Assembly: GCA_029931535.1 (NCBI GenBank)
Contig: JAQPZY010001495.1
Location: 2,330,001-2,394,000, forward strand
Direction: 5' to 3'
Source: Margaritifera margaritifera
Taxonomy: Eukaryota; Mollusca; Bivalvia; Unionida; Margaritiferidae
DNA length: 64,000 nt
In this document: positions 33,730 through 46,149 of the stretch, piece after piece
Numbering within the stretch: position 1 is the stretch's first letter
Layout of the letters: the number at the start of each line of letters is the position of its first letter
The notes under the pieces: model-generated
What the model saw: only the letters and a program-made list of their open reading frames with translations
Database searches by the model: none
What the model was told of the DNA's origin: nothing
Translations under genes and position numbers: made by a program

Positions 33730-34300
33730 AATGAAACATTTCTGTCTTATAAGGACAATAGAATCAGATACAGGCAATATTTTTCGCATCTTGACCAGTC
33801 ATGTTTCCAATAAGTTAAGCATATTTATTTATTTATTTAATTTCGACTAAGTCAGGATTGGGGAAGAGGTTAGGCCTATCTATACCCTCTCCCTGTATAT
33901 GACACAGGAATTTTATTAATAATAAGATAATAACTCATCACAGAAATAGTGGACAGAGACAGCAAATATTATTATCATCAACGTTCAAATCTTTGTTATT
34001 TATGAATTCATCAGGCATTATTAAATATGATTTTTGTTATGTAGATATTCTTCATATAACGGAGCCCTGGCTATAAAAGATGATTGTTGTTGACATTTCT
34101 CACTAATGAAAAACTGTTTTCTTTGGAATTGCACAGGTTTTGTTGTTATTAGGCAGAGTTTCTGTTTTCTCTTTTTAGCAATCAAATACAGTCTTCATAA
34201 CTCACATATTAAGGTAATGTTTTTACTTAAGTACGAAACTATTTATTTTATCAAGCAATATATCCTTGTACATGTGTTTCATGTGCACAAAATGTTTTGA
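33730..34300. other. Gene-free stretch
   Basis: Contains a short (ATTT)n run near 33822-33842. No gene recognised. Confidence 0.5.
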
Positions 34301-34309
34301 GTGCAAGGT

Positions 34310-34720
34310 CAAGCAAACGATTCAAAATATCTAACATATTTTGGTGGAGTGCGGTATCAGAAACATTCTATTCTTCAATATACTTCAACATCCAAATTAT
34401 GGTCATAATTTAATTCCGATTTCAGGATTCATTTTATAATTTATTGTAAAGTGCCTCAAATAAAAAGCATCATAAGTCAAAAGAAAGAATAATTCTTAAA
34501 TGATCAGACTCTTAAATGAAACGGACTAAAAATGTGTATACCAAATGACACTTAGAATTTTTTAAATTTTAAGATAATAGAGACAACGTCATCCGACACA
34601 TGCTTGACCAACAAACTAAAGATACACAGCAAACGTCATATTGCCATGAACAACTTACTGGCCATAATCTTAATATCTAACAACTATGTTGTAGTCCGAT
34701 AACAATGACCTGTCCGTTTG
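34310..34720 (+). repeat. Dispersed repeat, copy B (paired with 27330-27720)
   Basis: See copy A. The clearest shared block is TTGACCAACAAACTAAAG ... ATTGCCATGAACAACTTACTG at 34603-34660. Confidence 0.6.
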
Positions 34721-34729
34721 ACCTTGCTT

Positions 34730-35165
34730 TAGAATATATATTAAGGCCTAGTCTTCCATAAAGAAAACAAAATGGTTATATACTTGCACTATACATGCTG
34801 AATGCAGGCGAAAACGTTCCTACTGATCACCCAAGCAGATGCCTGAATATCAATAACTATTTTGCAAGCAGACTTCGCCCGTAAGAGTAATCCACTGAAC
34901 GGTCAAACGCGCAGGTCATTCTTGCTGAGCTATACTCGCACTAATTTTTGCCGAGTTGTGGCTCTAGTGCACGATAGAAGGGCCTTGTGCTTGATTTATC
35001 CGAGTAGATGTAAAAAGCGATACATCCATTTAAGTGTACTCTGGATGACTTTGATCGATTAGCAGATCCTAAGTTATATAGTCATATAATAATAATAATA
35101 ATAATGAGGACTTAGTACAGCGCTTAATATTTAGAAGTTTAAGCGCTATACAATATTAGTTAACA
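34730..35165. other. Gene-free stretch with a short hairpin
   Basis: An (AAT)n run near 35088-35105 is followed by an imperfect hairpin, TACAGCGCTTAATATTTAGA pairing with AAGTTTAAGCGCTATAC (about 35117-35152). This AGCGCTTAA-type stem after an AAT run looks like the end of an interspersed repeat. Confidence 0.5.
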
Positions 35166-35170
35166 TAAGG

Positions 35171-35180
35171 ACACACACAC

Positions 35181-35265
<85 letters not shown>
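35171..35265. repeat. Compound (AC)n-(AT)n microsatellite
   Basis: AC dinucleotides 35171-35220 with one G, directly followed by AT dinucleotides 35221-35265. Confidence 0.98.
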
Positions 35266-35267
<2 letters not shown>

Positions 35268-35794
35268 AGATTGAAATTACTATCAAAAACTTGCTGAAAA
35301 TAATCAAGCTAAGGAAGCATTGCCAAGTCTTAAGTCTGTTTTTGCAATCAAAATAGGTGAGTTTTAGAAGCACTCTTGAAAGAGATCACTGTATCATTGT
35401 GTCTACGTTCAAAAAACAATTCGTTCCAGATAGCTGATATGTTACAAATGTGGGTTTAATTCGTTATTTAGATGTCTGAGATAAAGCTATTTTTAATTAC
35501 GTGTTCTATACATGTTTCCTTATTATATAGATAGAACGCACTATTAGCTAGAGTTAAATCGTATCTAAAATACATTAATTCAATACTTTTAGTTTTATAT
35601 CTAAAATATGTATTGTCATTCAGTTGAAAAATAAAGTATAAGATTTATAATATAAAATATAATGTTTACCGAGTTCATCTTCTTGGCCAACAGGTCATGA
35701 CTTGACCGGTTACGAATAGATCACTTGCACTAAACATGCCAGATTTGTCATTTAAATGCAACTATTTCGAGACAATCCAACATAACATATGCTA

Positions 35795-35909
<115 letters not shown>

Positions 35910-37335
35910 AGTACCTAGCATAACTAAGATTGTGCTAGTGTGTCTAAACTTACAATTAATACTCTGGATTTTATCAAAAATGTGGACAAATGAAGAAAAT
36001 AGATGAAATAATATTACGAAACTTAATATCGTGATATCAGTTAACACATTTCTAATGTATCAAATGGAATCTGATTCTGGTGCACGTCTTCAGCAAAAGA
36101 CTTCGTAAAGGCCTTGAAAAAGGGTGCAAAGAAGTATTTCATATTTCCTACAATCCTAAATGTGAATAAATTCTGGTGTTAAAGGTCATAATAGAAACTT
36201 AAAATAGACTGAGCGTTGACATGGGACAATTCAACGATTATACGAGAAACTGAAAGACAGAAACATTTTTTTACAATTTTTTTTACTGTCAGCGTCTTTA
36301 CGAGAAGATAAGAAAGCAAACTGGCACGAAAATAGAATATCAAAGCCAAAGACTAGATTAAAACCTTTTTCCACGCAAAACGATTAACTTCGTCTGAACT
36401 TACATTGATCCAACTTGAAATCGATAGCAAGTTTTAACCGTAAAGAAATCTGGATTCTTTGTACACACTTTAGACTTGGAATGAATAGGATTAAAAGGCA
36501 AGGAAGCGATAGATTACTTATACAGAAACGAGCTATACAAATTGGTCGGCTTATAAAGGATAAGACCTGAACTGCACCTGGAAGACGTGTCAGATGCATC
36601 ATATATCGAGCCCTGGCTTAAAACTAAGTTTCTTCTATGATGTTCTTCTAGCTCCAATTGCAGTTGACGTTCTTAATTGTATTATTGTATTGTAAAAAAC
36701 TGAAGCCTACATAGAGAACAGATTTCCGATCTGGCAAGAAAAAGCAATAGCTATATAGATATATGTATTGCTTGAATGTAGATTTCAGTAAATTTAGGGG
36801 CAAATGTATATAAGAAAGGATAAGTTTCAAGATTATTATTTAATTTATTAAAACATTTATGCTGATTTGTGTTGTCTGCAAATCAATTATTTATAGCCTC
36901 ACTTTCCTTATTCATAACCTCTGTTTGAATTTTTTTTTTTTAAGGTATTGCATTTTGTAACAGTTATTACCTTGTTTCGATCACATTTCTACAAATATTT
37001 ATCGATTACATTTTATATAAAGGCAACTCTGTGACGACCTGGATATTAGGAAGAACAAGAAGTTTGCTTTCTGGTTCGGTAACAACCTGACATGGAAAAT
37101 TCATGAGAATGCAGAGATTTATTGTTTTGACTTTAATGTGAAATGATAAAAACATGTTGCTTGATATTATGCACTGGAAAATGAGAATCTGACCTTGCGA
37201 ATGCTGACTATACATTAACCATAACTGTGGCTAAGACCATGGTTAATCAGGAACTGACCGCTCTTGAATACCAAGAAAGAAAAAAACGAGAAATATGTTT
37301 GTTCCATATAACTTAGGGCCGGCGTAAATTCCTTG
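35910..37335. other. Gene-free stretch
   Basis: Short frames only. A 72-codon minus frame at 36384-36602 has no motif. Confidence 0.5.
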
Positions 37336-37339
37336 ATAA

Positions 37340-37740
37340 TTGTAACCATGCAGCACTGCAAATTTATCCTGAGTTTGCCTTCACAATAAATCACCCCGGA
37401 AATCTGCCATCTCAAAAGCATCGTACTATTACAGGTGATCTTTTTCTTCGTGTTTATCGTTTTCAATTATTGGATACTTTGGACACGATTCCACGAGTGA
37501 ATATGTCACACTTGTCAAAACTGACATAAATCATCTTCAAAACTTTGCCAAAACTTCTGTTTTTAATGCATTTTGCAATTCTAATCGCCTAATTAATTTC
37601 TAAAATCAATGATATCTTGTCAAAGATGAAAGTTTTACGAATGAGTGCATTGATATACATTTTACGGTATTATTTAATTCCAGGTTTAGAGGCAGATATG
37701 AGATCTAATTTTTCACAGCAAGATGAATAGAAGAACAAAT
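37340..37740 (+). repeat. Diverged duplicate, copy B (paired with 33280-33720)
   Basis: Matches copy A block by block in the same order. It lacks the AT microsatellite that precedes copy A. Confidence 0.7.
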
Positions 37741-37749
37741 CTTTCGTGT

Positions 37750-39320
37750 CTTCTTTGACTTTGATGAACCTAAACTGTTAATTTACGCAGGAAGCAAACA
37801 ATTTTGTCTGTAAGATTTCCGTTTCTAATCTTAGCATATTATTACTTATTCACGATGCAACGAACTTGTAGAAATTGAAAATGAAAGAAAAAATATGGAA
37901 TAATACACGCGTGCAGTAATTTTCCTTGGCTGATAATCTCTATTTGATAAAACAACAATTAGTTTAAGCAAAGCTGCCGGATGTTTTCATATTTACAAGT
38001 ATGGGATACGCCTGGAACGATGTAGATGTCTTGTACTTAATTTTAGATGTTTCATGACATATATAAAACAATGTTTACTTTAATACAAACAACTGCACCA
38101 AACTTTCTTTTACGATGTAAAGTGAGATTTTTTATTAAGAAAGATCATGTAGAAAGACGAAAAGAAAAATGGTATTTCTTTATTCTTCTTCCATTTCCTA
38201 TTTCTTTGTTTCTAACATGTCATTCAATTTTCAAAGAAAAGAATTAAAAAGAAACATTCGTTATATATGAAGGTTGTGAAATATGCTGAAATTGAAAAAG
38301 TAATTTTTAATTAGCATAAGAAAAACGATAATAGATTGTAATGAATGTAATATCCACACTTGCCTTAATAAGTACACATGACTATTATGCCTATTTTAGG
38401 TCAAAAATTGCAAACATATCCACGTCTAAACACGTTTCTCGATCATGGGAAGGAAGCGGCTGTTAAAACCTGTACCGAGCATCATTTTGTTCTTGGAACG
38501 TATTACCGCGCATGCTCAGTGTCACGTTACCACTTAGCTTTGTTAGTTAAATCAGTCTCAGAAATGGGTCTTATATGTCTTTTACTCAGCACGACAACAT
38601 TGGGAAAGTTATTGAACCTCCTCAGTAGAGATGTCTCAACATACGTAAAGGGAGCTAACTCTTATAGCATTTACATATTGTGTTCCTGACTTCGTCGGTG
38701 CGCATTTATTGTGATGAGCTTTAACCTTACAAAATGTACCCAAATAAAGTGTGTTTGCAGCACAAAGTGTGGTGTGTGGTATTACGTCGAATGTGGTATG
38801 TGGTATGCTATTGTACATAAACTCTTGTCCACTGACTCAAAGGTCCTCATTCCACTTGTATTTAATCTTACAGTTAAAAGTAAATAGCTCCAGGTGAAAT
38901 TTTGTTGCGCATTTAAAAGAAAAAGCGGTGAAAACAAGTTTTCGCTATGCAGACATCTGCGCCACTCCATTTACCTATCAATAAAACCGAAATAAAAAGT
39001 ATGAAATTCAATATGTATTGTTTCAGCGTCTTGTTGAAATTCCATTGACTCTGTTAATAGTTCCTTTCACAGGAGAGTGTTTTTGACCACAGTGTGTCCC
39101 GAGGAGTACTATTACGAAAAGGTTAATTTGCTGAGATCGCAGGTGCTAGCATTTGCAACTTTCATAAAAGTCTCTTTTATTTCAAGACACGCGGCTTAAA
39201 ATGCTTCTAGGGCCATTTTTCTACAAATGACACATTGTTTCATCTTTCATATTTGTTGCCATAATTTATCCAATACTATCTACTGTCCTCTGTGTGCGAA
39301 GCAAGATAATATTTTTTTGC
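37750..39320. other. Gene-free stretch
   Basis: A 103-codon frame (38378-38689, +) is open but has no motif or coding-like bias that I can recognise. The stretch 38760-38815 holds a few GTGGTATGTGGTAT-like repeats. Confidence 0.45.
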
Positions 39321-39326
39321 TTAACA

Positions 39327-39485
39327 GAGTCGTAGTGGCTCAGTAATTCCACCCAGACCAGGACGCGTCGGCCGCCGCGGTACCGTCGTGTCCATGGACA
39401 AGGCACTTTACTCTAAATGCCTTAGCACGGTATAACTTGTCATGACAGAGACATACACACACAGACAAAACAAAACAACAAAAAA
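39327..39485 (+). mobile_element. Deleted tRNA-derived SINE, related to 1489-1680
   Basis: Begins GAGTCGTAGTGGCTCAGTAA (A-box region) and keeps the core GACAAGGCACTTTACTCTAAATGC (about 39397-39420) shared with the SINE at 1489. It ends in an ACAAAACAAAACAAC tail. The B-box region between them is replaced or deleted, so it could not be transcribed. Confidence 0.7.
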
Positions 39486-39489
39486 ATCG

Positions 39490-40305
39490 TGCTAATCTGG
39501 ACAATCGCCATCGGCTACTGCAAATGTACAAACGGCCAAAAGGATCGTAAATTATACGCTTTCCTAACTTCACGTAATGATCGATGCAAGAAATTCTTTC
39601 TCTTATATTCCGTTAAATTATTATCTACGATCTGTTTGTCCATAAGGTTTATTCTATCACGTAGGAAATGCACACTGGTTTCAGAAGTGACCGGACTATA
39701 GATACCTTTGAGAACAAAACATCGGACAAGATGGAAGAATCAAGGTAATCTACCCCGGTGAAGAGCTATAACATACTCACTTAGTATCCCTTCGTTTTGT
39801 TAACAAAAAAGACTGAACTATGTCCTCTTGCTCGTTTCTACCTCTGTCCGTCCGTCAATGAAAGATACAGTTGGAAACTTTAGGACATGATACGGGGGGG
39901 GGGGTGATCGGTGGATGTGCACAATGCTTTAAAATTTTGACACGATCTCTGCAAGTGGGATAGAGCTAGTTTTTTTATTTTTTATTTTTTAACCTCAAAC
40001 AATATTATAAGTGTGGTAGATGGAGATCTGAAAAGTTGGTGTTTGTCATCATCATGGCCAGGGTTATGTGCAACGGGTTTTCTGATTATATGATTGGGTC
40101 CTGCCCCAGGGGCAAGCGTTAGATTTTACTTTGGTGCATCCATACATCATCATCATCATCATCAGATTGTAATTTTTATGTCCCACAATATAGTAAGGAT
40201 AAATAGTGTTTCCTTGTTCGTTCGTCCGTCCGTCCGTCCGTTAATAACGTTAATATTCTACCACATCATGATTGGAGATATATTAATGGAAAAATAAATA
40301 TCTTA
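39490..40305. other. Gene-free stretch with short simple repeats
   Basis: Contains a G run (39894-39903), a (CAT)n run near 40143-40163, and a TCCGTCCGTCCG run near 40227-40240. No gene recognised. The left edge of the next Polinton fragment is lost here. Confidence 0.5.
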
Positions 40306-40309
40306 TTGA

Positions 40310-41102
40310 AAATAGGCCCGCAGAACATAAATCTGTATATCAAGGATTTGGAGAACCTACACCAGCTGTTGTGTTAAATGCTTGCAAACGCAAATATTAT
40401 TACAAAACGGGAACAGTTTACTACTGGAGAAATATGTCAGATGAAGAAATTAATAAAATAGTAACACCTGATGAAAGAATACGATGGACTTAATTCCTTT
40501 TACAAGTGAGAAACGCACTAGCAGATGATGAAGAATAGCCTAAATCTTAGTATTAGGTCGTATTTAATATGTATTTTATGTGCTCAAGTACAAAATAGAA
40601 CAATTATTACACAACCGTAAAATAAAGTTAATTAACTTTATGTGAACAATGTTATAACTCACAACAAAATTTCAGCAATATATCTCAGATTCAAATGTTA
40701 GACATAACTATGTAGTTGGTGGTAGATATGGTAACGAAAATGTGTACTATAATAGGTGACAATAACAACTTACACAAGTCATCAGAATCATTTTTGGACT
40801 AGGAATAAATGCTACTATAAATACCGGCGTGGCAAAAAAATGGAAATCCATCAGCTGATAACAAATGTTCAGGACTTCGTCAAATGCCAGACAACGAGTT
40901 GTATAACATTAATAATAATTATGTAGAGAAGAAGGATGTAGGCAAGAACGATGCAGACAATAAGGATAAAAATAATGACCATCTAACTAATAATAAACCA
41001 AATACAAACAAAACCTTCAATAAAGACCATGAAACAAACAAACAAGCGTTTATAATTATTTCTATGGTTGCAGGAGCTGATGTAGTTTACTTTTTGAAAT
41101 AG
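40310..41102 (+). pseudogene. Protein X, second copy (C-terminal two thirds)
   Basis: Starts inside the gene: QGFGEPTPAVVLNACKR (about 40342), then TVYYWRNMSDEEINKIVTPD (about 40425), matching the copy 1 region near 25775-25640. After stops, the last 72 codons (40884-41102) are open. They hold an Asn/Lys/Asp-rich linker of low complexity, then the hydrophobic C-terminus TNKQAFIIISMVAGADVVYF. The TNKQAFII part matches the C-terminus of copy 1 almost exactly at DNA level (ACAAGCGTTTATAATTAT). That supports a conserved C-terminal membrane anchor. Confidence 0.65.
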
Positions 41103-41329
41103 ATTAACTAGTTAGTCAATAGATAGAATACTAATAGTCAGCTCTGTATTATTTTTGTTACTAAAAGTAAACAATTTAGTACAATTGCAGAGAACAATCT
41201 AATTAATGCGAGAATAAACAAATCGACATTATCAGCTGCTAGAGAAATAACATGTTTGACTAATGTTACAATTCAGCTTATTACACTACCATTGATACCA
41301 AGCAACGCTTCCGCTGCATTTGTTGTATA

Positions 41330-42230
41330 CTTAACTTAAACAAATAGTCGTCAATATTTTTTTTACCTCTTTGAATTTATAAGGGAACGAATCTGTGGAA
41401 CTACCGCTACTTTCATCACGCTACCGCTACTACTTCCTACTATAGATAATCGTTTTATAAAGTTTGCTGTTGTTATACCAAGAGTTGCAACTATCGTGCC
41501 AATATCTGCAAAAACAGAAGCAACTGTTACACCACTTTTTTGAACAGTCGTTTTAACTTTTCACCTAACTTTTGACTTACTTTTGACTCAATGTTAATAA
41601 TATGTTCTCTAATGGTATTTTCTATATCTGTCAAATGACCAAATATTTGTGCTCTTTTACTTTCATAAAATTGTAATATCTCATTTAATTTCGTTTTTTT
41701 GTTTCATCGTTTTTTTGGGGGGCAATATCTTATTTATTTCCTTTATATAGTTATCATACATTTCAACGTCTAAGTTCACTGATGTCATTTTTTAATTTAC
41801 TACTTCCACTGCATCTACATAACCACTTAATTATCTTTCTTCTTGGCCAATACACACTCTATTACCATTTCTTTTTCGATTATAAGATCTTTTTAAACTA
41901 GTTTCTAGGTTTTGAAAATCTCATCATAAAATCAGTATTTCCCTTTTCAAAATTGGTATGCATTTCTCCTACACCATTTAAACTTTCTTTTGATAAATTT
42001 ATTTCACTATGACTTGCTTTATCTCGTGACTGTTTTTCCCGTAGTATTCTTAGTTATTTGTTTGTTTTACTGTTGGCTCCAGTGGTTGTTTATTTTTCAT
42101 TTATTATAGGCATTATTGTTTGAAACAATTGTCCTTCCAATTCAGTCTCAATAAATGTTTTTCTTCTTCTTCTTCTTCTTCTTCCCTTGAGATTTCTGAT
42201 TGATACTTGGTTTTATCCATTTATTTTCTT
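41330..42230 (-). pseudogene. Coiled-coil membrane protein, second copy
   Basis: The minus-strand reading starts near 42220 (MDKTKYQSEISREEEEEEEK), with a GAA/TTC-repeat-encoded Glu run. It continues through INLSKESLNGVGEMHTNFEK (about 42000-41940) and TSVNLDVEMYDNYIKEINKI (about 41790-41730). ESKRAQIFGHLTDIENTIRE (about 41665-41605) and a hydrophobic part ATLGITTANFI (about 41490-41455) follow. The last two blocks match copy 1 at 24430-24660. This copy preserves a longer polar N-terminus than copy 1. Stops in between; dead. Confidence 0.65.
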
Positions 42231-42418
42231 TTTTTCCTAACTAAAAGACTTTAGTAAATAAACTCCATGGTTTCTTGAAGCAATAGTATCAGCTGATACC
42301 AGTTTATCTGGGTAGCCCAATTTAGAAATTTGAATTATTTCTTTGTCTCTTTCATAATAACACAATGCTCTAATGCGTTAGTGAGGTTAAATTAGTTTAT
42401 ATTTATGTTACTCTATGT

Positions 42419-42619
42419 TTAATATATGCTTAGTATGTTTTTATATTGATCAATCATATATTTTTCTGCAGCAGCAGAGGTTTTAAATCCTTCTGTTGAA
42501 AGATTATGTAAATATGGGTCGATATCGTTATTTTTTAGTGTATTTGTAATCATCTCTTGTATAACTTCATCACTAGTGTCATCAAAATCTTCAAATTCCT
42601 TTCCAACAACTTTTGCCAT
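42419..42619 (-). CDS. Small acidic ORF in the second Polinton
   Basis: An intact 66-codon minus frame, MAKVVGKEFEDFDDTSDEVI at its start, acidic and predicted helical, with no membrane segment. It lies just upstream of, and on the same strand as, the membrane-protein gene, so the two may have been co-transcribed. No family recognised and no counterpart seen in copy 1. Intactness in an otherwise degraded neighbourhood is the main evidence. Confidence 0.45.
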   Translation of the reverse strand: MAKVVGKEFEDFDDTSDEVIQEMITNTLKNNDIDPYLHNLSTEGFKTSAAAEKYMIDQYKNILSIY

Positions 42620-43019
42620 TTTTCACACTATTTAAATAAAACAAAATCAATTTCAGAAAATTTTCTTAGAAGAGTTAAGCAAAGCGGATAAAGACCGTAT
42701 TATTTAAAAAGAATACTGACAGAAATTAAAATTTAGCATAGCAAATCAAACACACAAGGAAATAGCTGGTAAAAATTTAACTGACAAGGCTCAAATGGAT
42801 TGAAAATAAATCAAGAAAACATATTAAAGTTTTGTAAACGCTAGTTCAGCTAAAATATAACAGTCATTGTGAGATACAATAATACTAGGAATAACATATT
42901 TAATGAGTAAATGTCTCACAAATGATAATTTAAATGAAAGAGATACAGAGTTGAAAGAAGTTTACTTAATAACAAACGAAATTAGATACTTTACTTGGTT
43001 TTAATCTTTTAGTTGGGCA

Positions 43020-43202
43020 TTGCCAATTTCAGCATTAAGTGCATTAAGCAAAAGCAGAAAAGTGAAAAAAGAGCAAAGATTTATAACTGAGAGAAGTGCC
43101 GTTAGTCCGACGTCCTACTCACATGACAGCAAAAGCTCAAACAAAAGTTATTACTTGATATGTGGTGTAGTTGTTGGTATAGGAAAATTCGTTATGTATT
43201 AA
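43020..43202 (+). CDS. Small basic ORF with C-terminal hydrophobic segment
   Basis: A 60-codon frame: a short hydrophobic start, a Lys/Arg/Ser-rich middle (SKSRKVKKEQRF), and a terminal hydrophobic stretch (YLICGVVVGIGKFVMY) that could span or anchor in a membrane. Belongs to the extra gene block of the second Polinton. Unrecognised; could be the remnant of a longer gene. Confidence 0.35.
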   Translation: MPISALSALSKSRKVKKEQRFITERSAVSPTSYSHDSKSSNKSYYLICGVVVGIGKFVMY

Positions 43203-43381
43203 AAGTCAGGTATTTAAAAAAAAAACACTTCAAAAAGAATCAGGGACGGCAGATCCTACTGAAATAAACGTCAGAATTATAAATAAAGTAAATCTCTTTC
43301 CAGAAATAGTGTAGCGGATCAAGGCAAGCAGAGCAAAGACAAAATAATACAGATGAAAATTCATAAAATGTCCGTTAAAAA

Positions 43382-43663
43382 ATGGCAAGCGAAACGAATA
43401 ACATAATTAATACTGTTTACCATGCCGCAATAAATTCAAATCTTACAGTAAGTTACAGAATGCTTTCGAAGAGGATATTTAATTTTGAAATATATTTTCC
43501 AGCTAACATGAGTATAGAAGAAGTAATAAAAATTTTTATTCCTATATCTTTGAGTCCGTTTACTATTGATTATCTAATAGCACAAGGGATACTATTAGAA
43601 AAAATAAATAAAGGAAATCTCTCTATACAGCTAATTTATTTAATACCTTTAAATAGAAGATAA
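43382..43663 (+). CDS. Unknown intact ORF in the second Polinton
   Basis: A 93-codon open frame beginning MASETNNIINTVYHAAINSN, with a beta-rich looking middle (SYRMLSKRIFNFEIYFPANM) and a hydrophobic C-terminal half (FIPISLSPFTIDYLIAQGI). Conserved Polinton virion proteins can look like this, but I do not recognise it. It sits in the extra block absent from copy 1. The frame is complete with a normal stop. Confidence 0.45.
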   Translation: MASETNNIINTVYHAAINSNLTVSYRMLSKRIFNFEIYFPANMSIEEVIKIFIPISLSPFTIDYLIAQGILLEKINKGNLSIQLIYLIPLNRR

Positions 43664-43789
43664 ATTACCTACCGACCATGTGATCAATTTTAGGTTGATG
43701 AAGATCAATGAAATTAAGAATGTTTTCGTTAATGAGATAGAACATTACACAGGTGTAAGAACAGGTATATGAGAGCATATATTGTTTTT

Positions 43790-44104
43790 TTAATATTTTT
43801 TTTATAATCGGTATGTTTTCGATGGCAAATGCTTCTAGCAGAGCTGCAGCTGCTACTTCAGGAGTTGCAGGTATGGCTACAGGATGTATTATACTTCTAG
43901 CTTTTTACTTGGTTTGAAGCAACTTTACTAGGGTCTATTGCAAAAGCCTTAAAAGACAAGCTAGCATACAATATAGTTGTCAAATACGATGAGATTGTAA
44001 GCTCTGCTATAAGTAATTTGAATAGTATTGACGAAATGGTGACTAAAGCAATTAGTGATAATAAAATAATTCACGATGAATTTAATCTGATAGTTGTAAA
44101 GTAA
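43790..44104 (+). pseudogene. Small membrane-protein relic
   Basis: Two overlapping plus frames: GMFSMANASSRAAAATSGVA ... GCIILLAFYLV (about 43812-43918), a Gly/Ala-rich hydrophobic segment, then after a frame change LLGSIAKALKDKLAYNIVVK ... SNLNSIDEMVTKAISDNKII to a stop at about 44104. The first half is a plausible transmembrane hairpin, the second an amphipathic helix. No family recognised. Confidence 0.35.
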
Positions 44105-44281
44105 ACAAATGGTTACAGTGACGTAATGGCAAGCCGACTGCAAAGAAGGATTCTCGTTACTTAATTCTAAACTTACTTAACAGCAAAGCCTAGTTACATT
44201 GCTGTGAAAGGACAGTCTGTATGAAAAAGGAATATAGTTTTCAAATCCAATTGATAACAGAGATAATATATTATACATTTC

Positions 44282-44680
44282 ATGACAGAGAACATTTTGT
44301 GGCGGGCTATTACAATATTTCAAATGAGCATCACAAAAACAGAAAATATAAACAAACCCAGAACAATATTCTCTTACATAAACGATCAGATTGAAACCTG
44401 GACTATATTAATACCTGATGGCTTCTACAATTTAGATGAAAAAAGTCAAAGAGGGAATGACCGTTAATAACGACAATGAAAACAGCATAGATATTGAATA
44501 TTAGAAACATAACTCTAAAGTTGTGATAACCCTAGGAGGTAATTACAAAGTGTATATAATCAACTACAACTCTAAATTATAGTAGTCATAGGTGTATACA
44601 GACATCTAGAATCCGATACAGTTTTTGGATTTTTGAAGCCTAGAAGCCTATATATTTTCCTTGATTAACAAAACAATATA
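44282..44680 (+). pseudogene. Possible minor capsid/penton-type protein relic
   Basis: The first 61 codons are open (44282-44467), containing WTILIPDGFYNLDEKSQ. A later block in another frame has VFGFLKPRSLYIF (about 44620-44660). A 'hIPxGxYxLxxh' stretch followed at a distance by a 'GFxPxxY' turn recalls the single-jelly-roll minor capsid proteins found with Polintons and adintoviruses. This is pattern recollection only, with two frameshifts between the blocks. Alternatively it is another unrecognised element gene. Confidence 0.35.
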
Positions 44681-44859
44681 AAGAATTACTGTAGCGGTTC
44701 CTACTCTACTCTCTTAAAGTCCCTACCGACTAAGATGTATTGTACGAAGATTTAATCTCATAAGATGTTAATAGTCCATATAAACAATTACAAAGAGGTA
44801 CTATAAACAGATTAAATATGAACATAATGATGAAGAAGGAAAAGTATTACATAATAAAT

Positions 44860-46140
44860 GACAGAAGTATCTTTAAATGGTCCTAGTGATTTTAGTTTTA
44901 AATTGACAGAGAAAATGAGAAACTTAAAAAAAAAGATGTAAAAAGGATGTAATACATTTTTGAACAATGACCTCAACTTGAACAAGAACAGTATTACAAA
45001 TTTAGCAAATCTGATAGAAAAATATGACGCAGTTAATAAAGTTTGACGCCCAAATGCGTAAGACTTTGGAGAATAATAATTTGAAAGATATAAAAACATG
45101 GAAAAAACACGTTCATAATAAATTAACAGCTGTGGATCAGAGTATCACATAAAAATAAACTAAAATCTCAGAACTACAAAATGTTAGAGTTGAAGCAAAT
45201 ATAAGACCTGTAGAAACATATAGTAATACTTACAACCAATTCAATAAAAATAAATGCAGAAATATCGGCCTTAGAAAGTGACGTGGAGAAAATAAAGAAG
45301 TCTCTAAAAATGACAATACTTTACAGTCACAACCACAAGAAATCCAGGGGAAAAAAGCAAGGAGAAAAAACAAAATGATGAAGAAATTAAGAAATTATTT
45401 GATGACTTTAAAACTGGTGTGAAAAAGGTATGAAGATAGACCAGTAATAGTTTTTTTTTATTTTTTTTTATTTTTGCAGTTTCAGAAAAATAATGACTTT
45501 GAAGAAGTCAACAGAAAGATAGTGGTCTTACAGAATAAGTTTAAACGTGAAAGTTTGAAAACGGCCACCAAATCCTTAATCCTTGATTTACGTACAAAAT
45601 AAAAAACAAAACTTTTACAAGATCAGGATTTAGTAACTCTAAATGATGAACCATCTGCTGGAAAAAAAAGTTTTATAATAGAGAACTAACTATTAGCATT
45701 GATGTTGAACAAGGAAACATTGACGAATTAGATAAAAAGCCTGAAACTGTTAAGAATGATAATGATATGGAACAAAAGATAACAACATAGGTAGATAAAA
45801 CGACTTTAGCATTAGGTGAAAGAATTGATACAGTTAAATCAAAATAGAAGGAGATATAGATAAATTAAAATTAAGCAAACAAAAAAGAAAAAAATGCGAT
45901 AAAGAGTATTGCAAGAACTAGGACAATTGCTGAGATTTATAAATAGTTAAATAACGTCGATAATGAACTACCTAAAAAGTATATTACTTTTTTATTTTCA
46001 TTATGCACAAAAGGCTTTATTTTGATCAACACACTGAACACTATTTATATAAAAAGAAATGAAGTGGTTAAATTATCAAATCAAACTTTTTTAAGAAAAA
46101 AAATATATTCTCTGGTTTCACGACACCACAAGCAATAAAA
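44860..46140 (+). pseudogene. Polinton coiled-coil protein, second copy
   Basis: Plus-strand, highly charged Lys/Glu/Asn-rich fragments in several frames: SLNGPSDFSFKLTEKMRNLK (about 44862-44925), ISALESDVEKIKKSLKN (about 45262-45310), TTLALGERIDTVKSK (about 45803-45845) and SGFTTPQAIKKVK (about 46112-46150). ERIDTV and FTTPQ blocks match the minus-strand copy at 22950-24200 in the same order, so this is the same conserved gene. The reading is cut by the junction with the retrotransposon at about 46145. Confidence 0.6.
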
Positions 46141-46149
46141 AAAGTAAAG

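Larger units (their letters stand above)
40310..46140 (-). mobile_element. Inverted internal fragment of a second Polinton
   Basis: Carries homologues of copy 1 genes in mirrored order and orientation: protein X (+), coiled-coil membrane protein (-), then coiled-coil protein (+). Both ends are cut. On the left, the N-terminal half of X and the terminal repeat are missing. On the right, it stops a few bases after the GFTTPQAIKK block, where retrotransposon sequence begins. It includes about 2.5 kb (42.2-44.8 kb) of extra ORFs between membrane and coiled-coil genes that copy 1 lacks. The strand is given relative to copy 1. Confidence 0.75.

Noticed and set aside
38378..38689. 103-codon plus frame as a host gene
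   Set aside because: No motif, no splice-site context I trust, and no similarity to anything recognised.
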